A DNA stretch of 64,000 nt from Paraburkholderia sejongensis (GTDB lineage Bacteria > Pseudomonadota > Gammaproteobacteria > Burkholderiales > Burkholderiaceae): the NCBI RefSeq assembly GCF_020880815.1, contig NZ_JAJITD010000001.1:784003-848002 (forward strand), written 5' to 3'. The stretch's first letter is position 1, and each line of letters begins with the position of its first letter. The notes beneath the pieces were generated by a model, which was not told the DNA's origin, ran no database searches, and was given only the letters and a program-made list of their open reading frames with translations. Shown here one piece after another: positions 26,958 to 35,996 of the stretch. Position numbers and translations under genes: made by a program.

Positions 26958-28457
26958 GTGACGCCTGCCCTTTCCGCCTCATCCGCCACGCCGCGAATCG
27001 CGATCGTCGGCAGCGGCTTTGCCGGTCTCGGCATGGCGATCCGGCTGCTGCGCATCGGCATCACGTCGTTTACGATCTACGAGGCCGCGGATGACATCGG
27101 CGGCACCTGGCGCGACAACACCTATCCGGGCGCGGCCTGCGATATCCCTTCGCATCTGTATTCGTTCTCGTTCGAAGCGAACCCCGCGTGGTCGCGCGCG
27201 TTCAGCGGCCAGGCGGAAATTCTCGCGTATCTGCGCCATTGCGCGCGCAAATACGGCATCGAGCGCTACGTGCGCTATAACGCGAAAGTGCGCGCCGCGC
27301 GCTTCGACGACGCGCGGCAAAGCTGGCTCGTCGAACTCGAAACGAAGAGCCCCGACGAAACGCCCGAGACCATCGAAGCCGACGTGCTGATCGCCGCCAG
27401 CGGTCAGCTATCGCGCCCCGCGCTGCCGCGCATCGAAGGGATCGAGCGCTTCGCGGGCAAGCTGTTTCATTCGGCGCGCTGGGACCATGCGTATCCGCTC
27501 GACGGCAAACGCGTCGCGGTGATCGGCACCGGTGCGAGTTCGATCCAGTTCGTGCCGCAAATCCAGCCGCGCGTCGCGCACCTGGACCTGTTCCAGCGCA
27601 CCGCGCCGTGGGTGATGCCCAAGCGCGACAAGCCGATCGGCGAGCGCGCGCAGCGCCTGTTTCGCGCGCTGCCGTTCACCCAGCGCCTCGTGCGCAGCGC
27701 GCTCTACTGGCGGCACGAATCGCACGCGCCCGGCTTCATCGTCAATCCGAAGCTGATGGAGATGTCGATGAAATTCGGCCTCAGCTATCTGGACCGGCGC
27801 GTGAAAGACCCGGCGCTGCGCGCGAAGCTCACGCCCAATTACCGGCTCGGCTGCAAGCGCGTGCTGCTCTCCAGCGACTACTACCCGGCCGTCAGCCAGC
27901 CGAACGTCGAGGTCGTGACGAGCGCGATTCGCGAGATCGTCGCCGACGGCATCGTCACCGAAGACGGCGTGCATCGCCCGGCGGACGCGATCATCTGCGG
28001 CACCGGTTTCCAGGTCAACGACGTGCGCGCGCCGTTCGAAGTAACCGGCCTCGACGGCGCCGATCTGAGCGAGCTGTGGCTGCGCGACGGTCCCGAAGCG
28101 TATCTCGGCGTCAGCATCGCGAACTTCCCGAATTTCTTCATGCTCGCCGGCCCGAATACCGCCCTCGGCCACAACTCGGTGATCTACATGATCGAGTCGC
28201 AACTGCAGTACATCGTCGATTGTCTGCGCGTGCTGCGCAAGCAGCGCGCCCGCACAATGACGCTGCGCGCCGATGTGCAGCGCGAATTCAACGCACGCCT
28301 GCAGCAGCGGATGCGGCACTCGGTGTGGACCAGCGGTTGCCATAGCTGGTACCAGACCCACAGCGGCAAGGTCACCGCGCTCTGGCCCGGCTTCACGTTC
28401 AGTTTCCGCCGGCGCACCCGGCGCGTGAAGCCGCGCGACTATCGCTTCGCGCGTTGA
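26958..28457 (+). CDS. Flavin-binding monooxygenase, Baeyer-Villiger type
   Basis: A roughly 499-residue FAD/NADPH monooxygenase. The FAD Rossmann motif GSGFAG is at 18-23 and GGTWRDNTYPG follows. The Baeyer-Villiger fingerprint FAGKLFHSARWD is at about 165-176, and the NADPH motif GTGASS is at 190-195. GTG at 26958 is preceded by CGGAGA; a longer frame from 26856 runs through the operators and is unlikely. Family members insert oxygen into ketones to form esters or lactones. A hydrolase gene follows 89 bp later, so the pair could oxidise a ketone and then open the ester. The substrate is unknown. Confidence 0.85.
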   Translation: MTPALSASSATPRIAIVGSGFAGLGMAIRLLRIGITSFTIYEAADDIGGTWRDNTYPGAACDIPSHLYSFSFEANPAWSRAFSGQAEILAYLRHCARKYGIERYVRYNAKVRAARFDDARQSWLVELETKSPDETPETIEADVLIAASGQLSRPALPRIEGIERFAGKLFHSARWDHAYPLDGKRVAVIGTGASSIQFVPQIQPRVAHLDLFQRTAPWVMPKRDKPIGERAQRLFRALPFTQRLVRSALYWRHESHAPGFIVNPKLMEMSMKFGLSYLDRRVKDPALRAKLTPNYRLGCKRVLLSSDYYPAVSQPNVEVVTSAIREIVADGIVTEDGVHRPADAIICGTGFQVNDVRAPFEVTGLDGADLSELWLRDGPEAYLGVSIANFPNFFMLAGPNTALGHNSVIYMIESQLQYIVDCLRVLRKQRARTMTLRADVQREFNARLQQRMRHSVWTSGCHSWYQTHSGKVTALWPGFTFSFRRRTRRVKPRDYRFAR

Positions 28458-28546
28458 TCAGGATGACGTAGCTTGTGAACGCGGCGCCGCCGAAGCGCCG
28501 CGCGATTTCGCACGACCAGACTGGCACAACCACGGAGACAAACCAG

Positions 28547-29524
28547 ATGACACGTATCGATGCGGGCTCGCGCGACTGCGCACTCAATCCCGAACCTGAC
28601 GCCGCCAGCGCGCCGTTGCCGCGCCGCTCGCTGGCCGCGCGGCTGGGCATCACCAGCGTCGCGCGCGCGGACCTGCGCCGCCGCTATACGCAACCGGGCT
28701 CCCAGTTCGTGTCGATCATGGGCGCCGACGTGCACTACATCGATGAAGGCCACGGCGACACGCTCGTGATGCTGCACGGTTTCGCGTCGTCGCTGCATAC
28801 GTGGAATCGCGTCGCCGACGAACTGACGCGCTCGCACCGGGTGATCCGCCTCGATCTGCCGCCGTTCGGCGTCACCGGGCCGCTGCGCTCGGCGAGCGGC
28901 GCGATCGAAACGATGAATCTGCCGGCCTACCGCCGCTTTATCGATACCTTCATGCAGGCGCTCGGCATCGAACGCGCGACGCTGCTCGGCAATTCGCTCG
29001 GCGGGTTGATTTCGTGGGACTACGCGCTGCGCCATCGCGGCGCGGTCGAGCGGCTGGTGCTGATCGATTCGGCAGGATTCCCGATGAAGCTGCCGGTCTA
29101 TATCAACCTGTTCAACAGCGCGCTGGTGCGCGCGAGTTCGACGCACTGGCTGCCCGAGACGATCGTCAGGAGCGCGGTGCGCAACGTGTACGGCGATCCG
29201 CGCAGGATCGACGCGCTGGCGCTGCGCCGCTACATCGAGTTCTTTCAGGCAGAAGGCACGCGCGAGGCGATCGGCAAGATGGTGCCGACGCTGGACTTTC
29301 GCGAAGTGGACACCGATGCGCTGCGCACCCTCGAGGTGCCCACGCTGGTGCTATGGGGTGCGAAAGACCGCTGGATTCCGACCGCGCACGCGGCGCAATT
29401 TGCGAGCCGCATTCCGCGCGCGCAATCGGTCATGTATGCGGGGCTCGGCCATATTCCGATGGAGGAAGCGCCCGAGCGCGTGCTGAACGATCTGCGCGCG
29501 TTTCTGGACGCGCCGCGCGCCTGA
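28547..29524 (+). CDS. Alpha/beta hydrolase
   Basis: A 325-residue alpha/beta-fold hydrolase. The oxyanion motif HGFASS is near 77, the nucleophile Ser150 lies in LGNSLGG, the acid Asp274 in WGAKDRW, and the base His302 in GLGHIP. ATG at 28547 has GGAGA upstream; 24 extra residues in the longer frame overlap this site. Probably an esterase or lactonase acting after the monooxygenase under the divergent TetR gene. Its extended N-terminal region of about 50 residues is not part of the core fold. Confidence 0.85.
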   Translation: MTRIDAGSRDCALNPEPDAASAPLPRRSLAARLGITSVARADLRRRYTQPGSQFVSIMGADVHYIDEGHGDTLVMLHGFASSLHTWNRVADELTRSHRVIRLDLPPFGVTGPLRSASGAIETMNLPAYRRFIDTFMQALGIERATLLGNSLGGLISWDYALRHRGAVERLVLIDSAGFPMKLPVYINLFNSALVRASSTHWLPETIVRSAVRNVYGDPRRIDALALRRYIEFFQAEGTREAIGKMVPTLDFREVDTDALRTLEVPTLVLWGAKDRWIPTAHAAQFASRIPRAQSVMYAGLGHIPMEEAPERVLNDLRAFLDAPRA

Positions 29525-29564
29525 GCCGCCGGCCCGCCGCCGGGCCGCCAGCGGCGCGCCGCCG

Positions 29565-29696
29565 CTAGCCGCGGCTGCCGCCCAGCAGAAGCAGCAACTC
29601 CCACAGAAACTTGCAGATCATCACGATCAGTTCCCACAAGCGAAACAGCGGCTCCCAGTCCAGCACGCGCAGAAGGGACTCGATCATTACGAACAT
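29565..29696 (-). CDS. Candidate 43-residue Leu/Trp-rich membrane micropeptide
   Basis: A minus-strand ORF in the 337-bp gap between the hydrolase and the chemoreceptor. The peptide starts MFVMIESLLRVLDWEPL and contains two similar blocks, FRLWELI and KFLWELL, ending in a Leu-rich stretch plus Gly-Gly-Ser-Arg-Gly. Third codon positions are mostly G or C, as in real genes here, and the hydrophobic pattern is not what random GC-rich DNA gives. No convincing ribosome site precedes either possible ATG (29696 or 29687), so expression is unproven. Confidence 0.4.
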   Translation of the reverse strand: MFVMIESLLRVLDWEPLFRLWELIVMICKFLWELLLLLGGSRG

Positions 29697-29861
29697 CGTC
29701 AGGTCGGAAATAGTGATGGCCCCGCGACGCGGCCTCTCTGTTCATCATAGCGACTGCGGGATATCCCCGATCAAGTCGTGCGTAAGTTCGCCGTAAACGC
29801 ATCGGAAGCCCCACTTTATAAATCGCCGCATCCGCAATGGATCGCCAATCAGGAGACCTTC

Positions 29862-31265
29862 ATGACGCGCTTCAGTTTTCGCCGCGCGGACCGTTCGCGC
29901 ACGGTCGTCGGCGATATTGCCGCACAGGCCGGCAAACTGGGCATCGAAATCTGCGACGTGTCGGGACACGTCGACGAAGTCGCCGCGCGCGTCGAGCGCC
30001 AGGCGCAAGTATGCCGTGCGCTGCGCGAATCGGCCGCGCAAACGCTCGCCGGCAATCACCGGATCGCCGCGGCCGCGCGCGAAATGCGCAGCGTCTCGGC
30101 CGAAGCGGCAACCGGCGTGCAGCAATCGCAGAGCACGCTGGAAGCGTCGCTCGCCGACATTCACGGGCTCGTCGAAGGGGTGACCGTGATCGAGAGCCAG
30201 ATCGGCGCGCTGCGCAGCGCGCTCGCGCACGTGAGCCGCGTGTCGGAGGAAATCTCGCTGATCGCGCGGCAAACGCATCTGCTCGCGCTGAACGCCGCGA
30301 TCGAAGCGGCGCGCGCCGGCGAGTCGGGCCGCAGTTTCGCGGTGGTGGCCGCCGAGGTCAAGAACCTGTCGGCGAAAACCGCGCAGGCGACCGGCCAGAT
30401 CGAAACCACGCTCGCGCAGCTGACCCAGCAGACCGAACAGCTGATCAACGAAGGTTCAGTGAACACCGCGCGGGCGCACCGGGTGCGCGAAGGCACCCGC
30501 AAGATCGGCGACGTCGTGCACGCGACCGGCGACGCGATCGCGCAACTGAACACCGAGGCCAACCAGATCGCGTCGCTGACCGGCGAGATCGAAACGCAAT
30601 GCGATGGGCTCGAAGCTCAGGTGCTGGAAATGGCGAGCGGCGTCGAGGATTCGAGCGAGAATTTCGTGCAGGCGAAAAACCGGCTCGGCCATCTGCTCGG
30701 CGTGTCGGAGACGCTGATCGAGCTGACCGCGGCCACCGGGGTGGAGACCGCCGACACGCGTTTCATCGGCGCGGTGCAACAGACCGCCGCCGCGGTCGGC
30801 AAGCTGTTCGAGGCGGCGGTCGCGCGTGGCGACATCACGCTCGACGAGCTGTTCGACTCGCGCTACGTGCCGGTGCCGGGCAGCAATCCGCAGCAGTTCA
30901 CGACCCGTTTCACCGCATTCACCGACCGCGTACTGCCGGCACTGCAGGAACCGTTGCTCGAACTCGATCCGCGCGTGGTGTTTTGCGCCGCGGTCGACGT
31001 GCGCGGCTATCTGCCGACCCACAACCTGAAGTTCTCGTTGCCGCAACGCGACGACGCGGTGTGGAATTCGGCGAACTGCCGCAACCGCCGTATGTTCGAC
31101 GATCGCACCGGGATCGCGGCCGCCTCGCATACGAAGACGTTTCTGCTGCAGACCTATCGACGCGACATGGGCGGCGGCCAGTTCGTGATGATGAAGGATG
31201 CGTCGGCGCCGGTGTTCGTCGGCGGCCGGCATTGGGGCGCGGTGAGGATTGCCTACAAGGTGTGA
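29862..31265 (+). CDS. Soluble methyl-accepting chemotaxis protein
   Basis: A 467-residue cytoplasmic chemoreceptor without membrane segments. Helical heptads lead into the signalling hairpin near residues 126-178 (VSEEISLIARQTHLLALNAAIEAARAGESGRSFAVVAAEVKNLS), followed by the return coiled coil. The last 150 or so residues form a separate domain (LPALQEPLLELDPRVVFCAAVDVRGYLPTHN, ending in GRHWGAVRIAYKV) that resembles the conserved C-terminal part of several soluble receptors. ATG at 29862 has AGGAG. No che genes are adjacent, so it is a stand-alone receptor. The signal it senses is unknown. Confidence 0.85.
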   Translation: MTRFSFRRADRSRTVVGDIAAQAGKLGIEICDVSGHVDEVAARVERQAQVCRALRESAAQTLAGNHRIAAAAREMRSVSAEAATGVQQSQSTLEASLADIHGLVEGVTVIESQIGALRSALAHVSRVSEEISLIARQTHLLALNAAIEAARAGESGRSFAVVAAEVKNLSAKTAQATGQIETTLAQLTQQTEQLINEGSVNTARAHRVREGTRKIGDVVHATGDAIAQLNTEANQIASLTGEIETQCDGLEAQVLEMASGVEDSSENFVQAKNRLGHLLGVSETLIELTAATGVETADTRFIGAVQQTAAAVGKLFEAAVARGDITLDELFDSRYVPVPGSNPQQFTTRFTAFTDRVLPALQEPLLELDPRVVFCAAVDVRGYLPTHNLKFSLPQRDDAVWNSANCRNRRMFDDRTGIAAASHTKTFLLQTYRRDMGGGQFVMMKDASAPVFVGGRHWGAVRIAYKV

Positions 31266-31354
31266 GCGAGGTGTGAGCGCCAGGCGGGTTCGCCAGCGGC
31301 GCCGCGATGAGCGGGCGCCGCGCACTCACGCGCACGACGCCCCGCGCGTTCGGA

Positions 31355-32173
31355 TCAGACCGCCATCACCGAGCGTTTGCGCTCGGCGCGCTGCATGAAG
31401 AAGTTAGTCGCGACCACGCCGACCGTGACGACCGCGATAAATAGCGTCGCCAGCGCGTTCATCTCCGGGTTCAGGCCGAGACGCACGCGCGAGAACACCA
31501 CCAGCGGCAGCGTCGTCGAACCGGGCCCGGACAGGAACGCCGACAGCACGAGGTCGTCGATCGACAGCGTGAACGACAGCAGCCAGCCCGACACCAGCGC
31601 CTGCGAAATCAGCGGCAGCGTGACCGAGAAGAACACCCGCAGTGGCGTCGCGCCGAGATCGAGCGCGGCTTCTTCGAGCGACGGATTCAGTTCGCGCACC
31701 CGCGACTGCACGATGATCGCGACGTACGAAATGCACAGCATCACGTGGCCGGCCCAGATCGTGAAGATCCCGCGTTCGGCCGGCCAGCCGATCAGGCGCG
31801 CCATTTCGACGAACAGCAGCAGCAGCGAGATGCCCTGAATCACTTCGGGGATCACCAGCGGCGCGTTGATCATCCCGGTGTACAGCGTGAAGCCGCGAAA
31901 GCGGCCCATCCGCGCGAGCACGAAACCGGCCCACGTGCCGATGATCACCGACGCGAACGCGGTCAGCAGCGCGATCCGCAACGACAGCCACGCTGACGCG
32001 ATCAGCTCGTCGTCGTGCAGCAGCGCCACGTACCAGCGCGTCGAGAAACGCGTCCACACGGTGACCAGCTGCGATTCGTTGAACGAATAAACGATCAGGC
32101 TGACGATCGGGATATACAGGAACAGAAAGCCGATGCCGAGCGCGATCAGCTGCAACATGCGATTCGGTTTCAT
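31355..32173 (-). CDS. potI: Polyamine ABC transporter permease, PotI type
   Basis: A 272-residue inner membrane permease with about six membrane helices and the ABC-contact EAA loop EEAALDLGATPLRVFFSVTLPLI. It is the last gene of a potFGHI-type operon and its ATG overlaps the potH stop by four bases. Orthologues transport putrescine or spermidine. Confidence 0.88.
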   Translation of the reverse strand: MKPNRMLQLIALGIGFLFLYIPIVSLIVYSFNESQLVTVWTRFSTRWYVALLHDDELIASAWLSLRIALLTAFASVIIGTWAGFVLARMGRFRGFTLYTGMINAPLVIPEVIQGISLLLLFVEMARLIGWPAERGIFTIWAGHVMLCISYVAIIVQSRVRELNPSLEEAALDLGATPLRVFFSVTLPLISQALVSGWLLSFTLSIDDLVLSAFLSGPGSTTLPLVVFSRVRLGLNPEMNALATLFIAVVTVGVVATNFFMQRAERKRSVMAV

Positions 32174-33102
32174 CGACGGCCCTCCTCCAGCGCCTTCGCC
32201 TGCGCGCGCTGGAACAGCGCCATCGGCACCAGCAGCAGCAACACCATCGCGCAGGTCACCGCGGACGCCATCGGCCAGTCGGCGTTGTTGAAGAACTCAT
32301 TCCACATCACGCGGCCGATCATCAGCGTATTCGCGCCGCCGAGCAGCTCCGGGATCACGTACTCGCCGACCGCCGGAATGAACACCAGCAGGCAGCCCGC
32401 GATGATGCCGTTTTTCGACAGCGGCAGCGTGATCTGCCAGAACGCTTTCCACGGTTTCGCGCCGAGATCGTAAGCGGCTTCGAGCAAGGTCAGATCCATC
32501 TTCACCAGATGCGCGTACAGCGGCATCACGAGGAACGGCAGGTACGAATAGACCATGCCGATATAGACCGCGGTGTTGGTGTGATACAGCTCGATCGGCG
32601 TATGGATCAGGCCGATCGACATCAGGAAGTTGTTCAGCAGCCCGTTGTTCTTCAGGATGCCGATCCATGCGTACACGCGGATCAGGAACGACGTCCAGAA
32701 CGGCAGCATCACCGCCATCATCAGCAGATTGCGGTGGGCCGGGTTCGAACGCGCGATGTAATACGCCATCGGATAGCCGATCAGCAGACACAGCAGCGTC
32801 GAGATGGCCGCGACCACCACCGAGTTCACATAGGTCGCGAAGTACAGGCTGTCGGTCAGCAGGAACGCGTAATGCGACAGGTCGAGCGTGATGCGCAGCG
32901 CGCCTTCGCTGAACTCCACCAGTCGCGTGTACGGCGGAATTCCGAGTTGCGAGTCGGCGAAGCTGATCTTCACGACCAGCAGGAACGGCACGAGGAAAAA
33001 CAGCAGCAGCCAGATGAACGGCCCCGCCACCACCGCGGTGCGGCCGGTCAGCTTCAGACGCCGCACCGGCCACGCGAAAAACGAGGTCAGTGCGCCTTTC
33101 AT
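32170..33102 (-). CDS. potH: Polyamine ABC transporter permease, PotH type
   Basis: A 310-residue permease with about six helices and the EAA loop LEAAYDLGAKPWKAFWQITLPLS. Four-base ATGA overlaps join it to potG upstream and potI downstream, so the three genes are translationally coupled. It pairs with PotI to form the membrane channel. Confidence 0.88.
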   Translation of the reverse strand: MKGALTSFFAWPVRRLKLTGRTAVVAGPFIWLLLFFLVPFLLVVKISFADSQLGIPPYTRLVEFSEGALRITLDLSHYAFLLTDSLYFATYVNSVVVAAISTLLCLLIGYPMAYYIARSNPAHRNLLMMAVMLPFWTSFLIRVYAWIGILKNNGLLNNFLMSIGLIHTPIELYHTNTAVYIGMVYSYLPFLVMPLYAHLVKMDLTLLEAAYDLGAKPWKAFWQITLPLSKNGIIAGCLLVFIPAVGEYVIPELLGGANTLMIGRVMWNEFFNNADWPMASAVTCAMVLLLLVPMALFQRAQAKALEEGRR

Positions 33103-34268
33103 GCCGTCAGCACCACGCCGGCCGACGCGCTCCAGCGCACGTACACTTCGTCGCCCCAGGTGGGCGTTTCGATTTCGCTGAGCGCGAGGCTCGTCACGTT
33201 GGCGATCACGGTCTTGCCGCCGTCGAGCTTCACGTGATACAGCGAATAGCCGCCCATGTATGCGATATTCGTGACCACGCCCTTGCCCCAGTTGTACGCG
33301 CCCTCGGGCGGCTTACGGGTCAGCGCGATGCGCTCGGGGCGCACCGAGATCGTCACCGGCATGCCGAGCGGCCCGGTGATGCCGTGGTTCACGTGCAACC
33401 GGCAAGGCAGGTCGGGCGTCTCGATGAACACGTGATCGGGTTCGTCCTCGACCGTGCGGCCGTCGAACAGATTGGTCGAGCCGATGAACTCCGCCGAGAA
33501 GCGGCTGTTCGGATATTCGTAGACTTCGTGCGGGGTGCCGAGCTGGACGATCTGCCCTTCGCTCATCACCGCGAGCCGGCTGGCCATCGTCATCGCTTCT
33601 TCCTGGTCGTGCGTGACCATCATGCAGGTCACGCCGACGCTGTCGAGAATATTGACGAGTTCGATCTGGGTGCGCTGGCGAATCTGCTTGTCGAGCGCGG
33701 ACATCGGCTCGTCGAGCAGCAGCAGTTTCGGCCGCTTGACCAGCGAGCGCGCCAGCGCGACGCGCTGCTGCTGGCCGCCCGACAGCTGATGCGGCTTGCG
33801 TTTGGCGAAGCGGCCCATCTGCACGAGTTCGAGCGCGCCGGCCACGCGCTCTTTCAGTTCGGCCTTCGGCACGCCTTCCTGCTTCAGACCGAACGCGACG
33901 TTCGCCTCGACCGTCATGTGCGGAAACAGCGCGTACGACTGGAACATCATGTTGACCGGCCGGCGATACGGCGGCAGTTGCGCGAGGTCCTCGCCGTCGA
34001 TCAGGATGCGCCCGGAGGTGACGGTTTCGAGGCCGGCCATCATCCGCAGCAAGGTCGACTTGCCGCAGCCCGAACTGCCGAGCAGCGCGAACAGTTCGCC
34101 CTTTTTGACCGACAGGTTGACCCCTCTGACCGCGACGGTTTCGCCGAACTTCTTGACGACGTCGACGATCTGGATGAACTGGTCCGCGGCGTCGCCGACG
34201 GCGGCGTTCGGGCCCGGGGACGGCGCGGCGTTGCCTGCCAGCGCGCCCGGCTGGTCACTACTGATCAT
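33099..34268 (-). CDS. potG: Polyamine ABC transporter ATPase, PotG type
   Basis: A 389-residue ATPase. The Walker A motif is GSSGCGKST, the signature is LSGGQQQRVALARSL, and Walker B is LLLLDEPMSALD, followed by the H-loop TCMMVTHDQEEA. A C-terminal TOBE-like regulatory domain (MPVTISVRPERIAL onward) follows. About 30 non-conserved residues precede the ABC core. It lies 88 bp after potF, and a hairpin occupies that gap. Confidence 0.9.
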   Translation of the reverse strand: MISSDQPGALAGNAAPSPGPNAAVGDAADQFIQIVDVVKKFGETVAVRGVNLSVKKGELFALLGSSGCGKSTLLRMMAGLETVTSGRILIDGEDLAQLPPYRRPVNMMFQSYALFPHMTVEANVAFGLKQEGVPKAELKERVAGALELVQMGRFAKRKPHQLSGGQQQRVALARSLVKRPKLLLLDEPMSALDKQIRQRTQIELVNILDSVGVTCMMVTHDQEEAMTMASRLAVMSEGQIVQLGTPHEVYEYPNSRFSAEFIGSTNLFDGRTVEDEPDHVFIETPDLPCRLHVNHGITGPLGMPVTISVRPERIALTRKPPEGAYNWGKGVVTNIAYMGGYSLYHVKLDGGKTVIANVTSLALSEIETPTWGDEVYVRWSASAGVVLTA

Positions 34269-34299
34269 AATGCTGCTTCACTCCGGCGTTTGACGAACA

Positions 34300-34325
34300 A
34301 AGCCCCCGGTGAACACCGAGGGCTT
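34300..34325 (-). terminator. Intra-operon hairpin between potF and potG
   Basis: On the minus strand AAGCCC-TCGGTG, a two-base turn and CACCG-GGGGCTT pair with one mismatch and are followed by TTGTT. Such a partial terminator would leave the binding-protein gene more highly expressed than the channel genes. Confidence 0.65.
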
Positions 34326-34356
34326 CTTGATGATGCTGATCCCGACTTGCTGCCGC

Positions 34357-35457
34357 TTAGCGGCCGGACTTCAGTTCGGTCCACAGGCGCGTTTGCAGGC
34401 GCTGGATTTCAGGCGGCAGCGGCTTGAGCAGGAACAGCGTCTTGATGGTTTCCGGCGACGGGTACACAGCCGGATCGTTGGCGACGTCCTTGTCGACGTA
34501 CTTGCGCGCTTCGGTGTTCACGCTCGGGTAGTACACCGAGTTGGTGATCGCCGCATGCACCTGCGGCGTCTCGATGTAGTTGATCCACGCGTGCGCGGCT
34601 TCCTTGTGCTTCGCGTCCTTCGGAATCGCCATCACGTCGAACCATACCGGCGCGCCGCCCTGCGGAATGTAGTACTCGATCTTGTACGGCTTCTTCGCTT
34701 CGGCCGCGCGATGCTTGGCGATCACGACGTCGCCCGACCAGCCGAACGCAAAGCAGACGTCGCCGCCGACGAGGTCGTTGATATAGCCCGACGAGTTGAA
34801 CTGCGTGATGTACGGCCGGATTTTCTTCAGCACTTCGAGCGCGGCGCGGTAGTCGGCCGGGTTCGTGCTCATCGGGTCCTTGCCCATGTAGTGCAGCGTC
34901 GCCGCGAACATCTGGTCCGGCGCGTCGAGCACCGACACGCCGCAGGCCTTCAGCTTCGAGATGTTTTCCGGCTTGAACAGGATGTCCCAGTTATTGAGCG
35001 CGGTGTCCTTGCCCAGAATCTGCTGCACTTTGTTGACGTTGTAGCCGAGACCCGTGGTGCCGTACGCCCAGGGCACCACGTACTTGTTGCCCGGATCGGC
35101 GCCGGCCACCAGCGCCATCAGCGCCGGATCGAGATACTTCAGGTTCGGCAGCTTCGATTTGTCGAGCGGATCGAAAATGCCGGCGGCAATCTGCTTGCCC
35201 GCGTAGTTGCTGGTCGGCACGACGATGTCGTAGCCCGAGTTGCCGGTCAGCAGCTTGGCCTGCAGCGTGTCGTCGCTGTCGTAGTTGTCGTATTTGACCT
35301 GGATCCCGGTCTGCTTCGTGAAGTTCGGGATCGTGTCCTTCGCGATGTAATCGGACCAGTTGTACACGTTGAGCTGCGTATCCTTCGCAGCGGCCGTCAG
35401 CCACGGCGCCGCGCACAAAACCAGCGCCGCTACCTGCCCTGCAATCCGTTTGTTCAT
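34357..35457 (-). CDS. potF: Polyamine-binding periplasmic protein, PotF type
   Basis: A 366-residue extracellular solute-binding protein with a signal peptide (MNKRIAGQVAALVLCAAPWLTAAA). The family block LNVYNWSDYIAKDTIPNFTKQTGIQVKYDNYDS follows, and WSDY contributes polyamine contacts in characterised PotF/PotD proteins. ATG at 35457 has GGAGATCAGG upstream. It is the first gene of the potFGHI operon. Confidence 0.9.
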   Translation of the reverse strand: MNKRIAGQVAALVLCAAPWLTAAAKDTQLNVYNWSDYIAKDTIPNFTKQTGIQVKYDNYDSDDTLQAKLLTGNSGYDIVVPTSNYAGKQIAAGIFDPLDKSKLPNLKYLDPALMALVAGADPGNKYVVPWAYGTTGLGYNVNKVQQILGKDTALNNWDILFKPENISKLKACGVSVLDAPDQMFAATLHYMGKDPMSTNPADYRAALEVLKKIRPYITQFNSSGYINDLVGGDVCFAFGWSGDVVIAKHRAAEAKKPYKIEYYIPQGGAPVWFDVMAIPKDAKHKEAAHAWINYIETPQVHAAITNSVYYPSVNTEARKYVDKDVANDPAVYPSPETIKTLFLLKPLPPEIQRLQTRLWTELKSGR

Positions 35458-35805
35458 CCTGATCTCCGAACCCCTGTCGTCGCTCAAGCCGCGGCCTCGC
35501 GCGCAGCCCCCTGAAAACCCCGAAAACTACCACCAAATATTGCCCGCTCCAAAAAGAAACCCGGAGCTGTCGCGCAAACGGTACAGGCACAGGCCGTACC
35601 ACTGCAAAATGGCCGCAATTTTAACGGGTTATCGGCGTGTGTCCACCGGAAAATACGCGCGCGGCAAGCCGCGGCAGCCATGCTGAGCGTGGATTGCAGG
35701 CGATTTGGCGGGTTGTTGTCAAACGGTTGTCGGGTGGTTGCCGGGTTGGCGCGGCGTCGCGCGCGCCGCAATGCACCTATGATGATTTCCTGATGCCCAG
35801 CGCGG

Positions 35806-35831
35806 GTGCCGGTGGTGCGTGCCGGTGGTGC
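35806..35831. repeat. 13-bp tandem duplication upstream of mntH
   Basis: GTGCCGGTGGTGC occurs twice head to tail with no mismatch. Confidence 0.95.
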
Positions 35832-35877
35832 GCGCGTCGGGAAACGCGCGCCGGATCGCGGCCGGCGGCGCACAATG

Positions 35878-35897
35878 GTTGCTGATCGTTGCTGATC
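35878..35897. repeat. 10-bp tandem duplication upstream of mntH
   Basis: GTTGCTGATC occurs twice head to tail with no mismatch, 47 bp after the 13-bp duplication. Confidence 0.95.
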
Positions 35898-35926
35898 GCA
35901 CGGCGCTTGCGGCGACTGAACCGGTG

Positions 35927-35954
35927 AACCGGCAACGGCCAACCGGCAACGGGC
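35927..35954. repeat. 14-bp tandem duplication upstream of mntH
   Basis: AACCGGCAACGGCC is followed directly by AACCGGCAACGGGC, one mismatch, ending 42 bp before the mntH start. Confidence 0.95.
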
Positions 35955-35996
35955 ATGTGGCTTGCAGCAGAATGCGTTTTCCGGGCTCGGGTATCG

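Larger units (their letters stand above)
35458..35996. other. Divergent potF/mntH intergenic region (539 bp)
   Basis: This gap holds the promoters of potF (minus) and mntH (plus). The mntH-proximal half contains three separate tandem duplications. GGTAC and GTACC (about 35580-35600) form a short inverted pair nearer potF. No additional gene or recognisable riboswitch was found. Confidence 0.5.
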
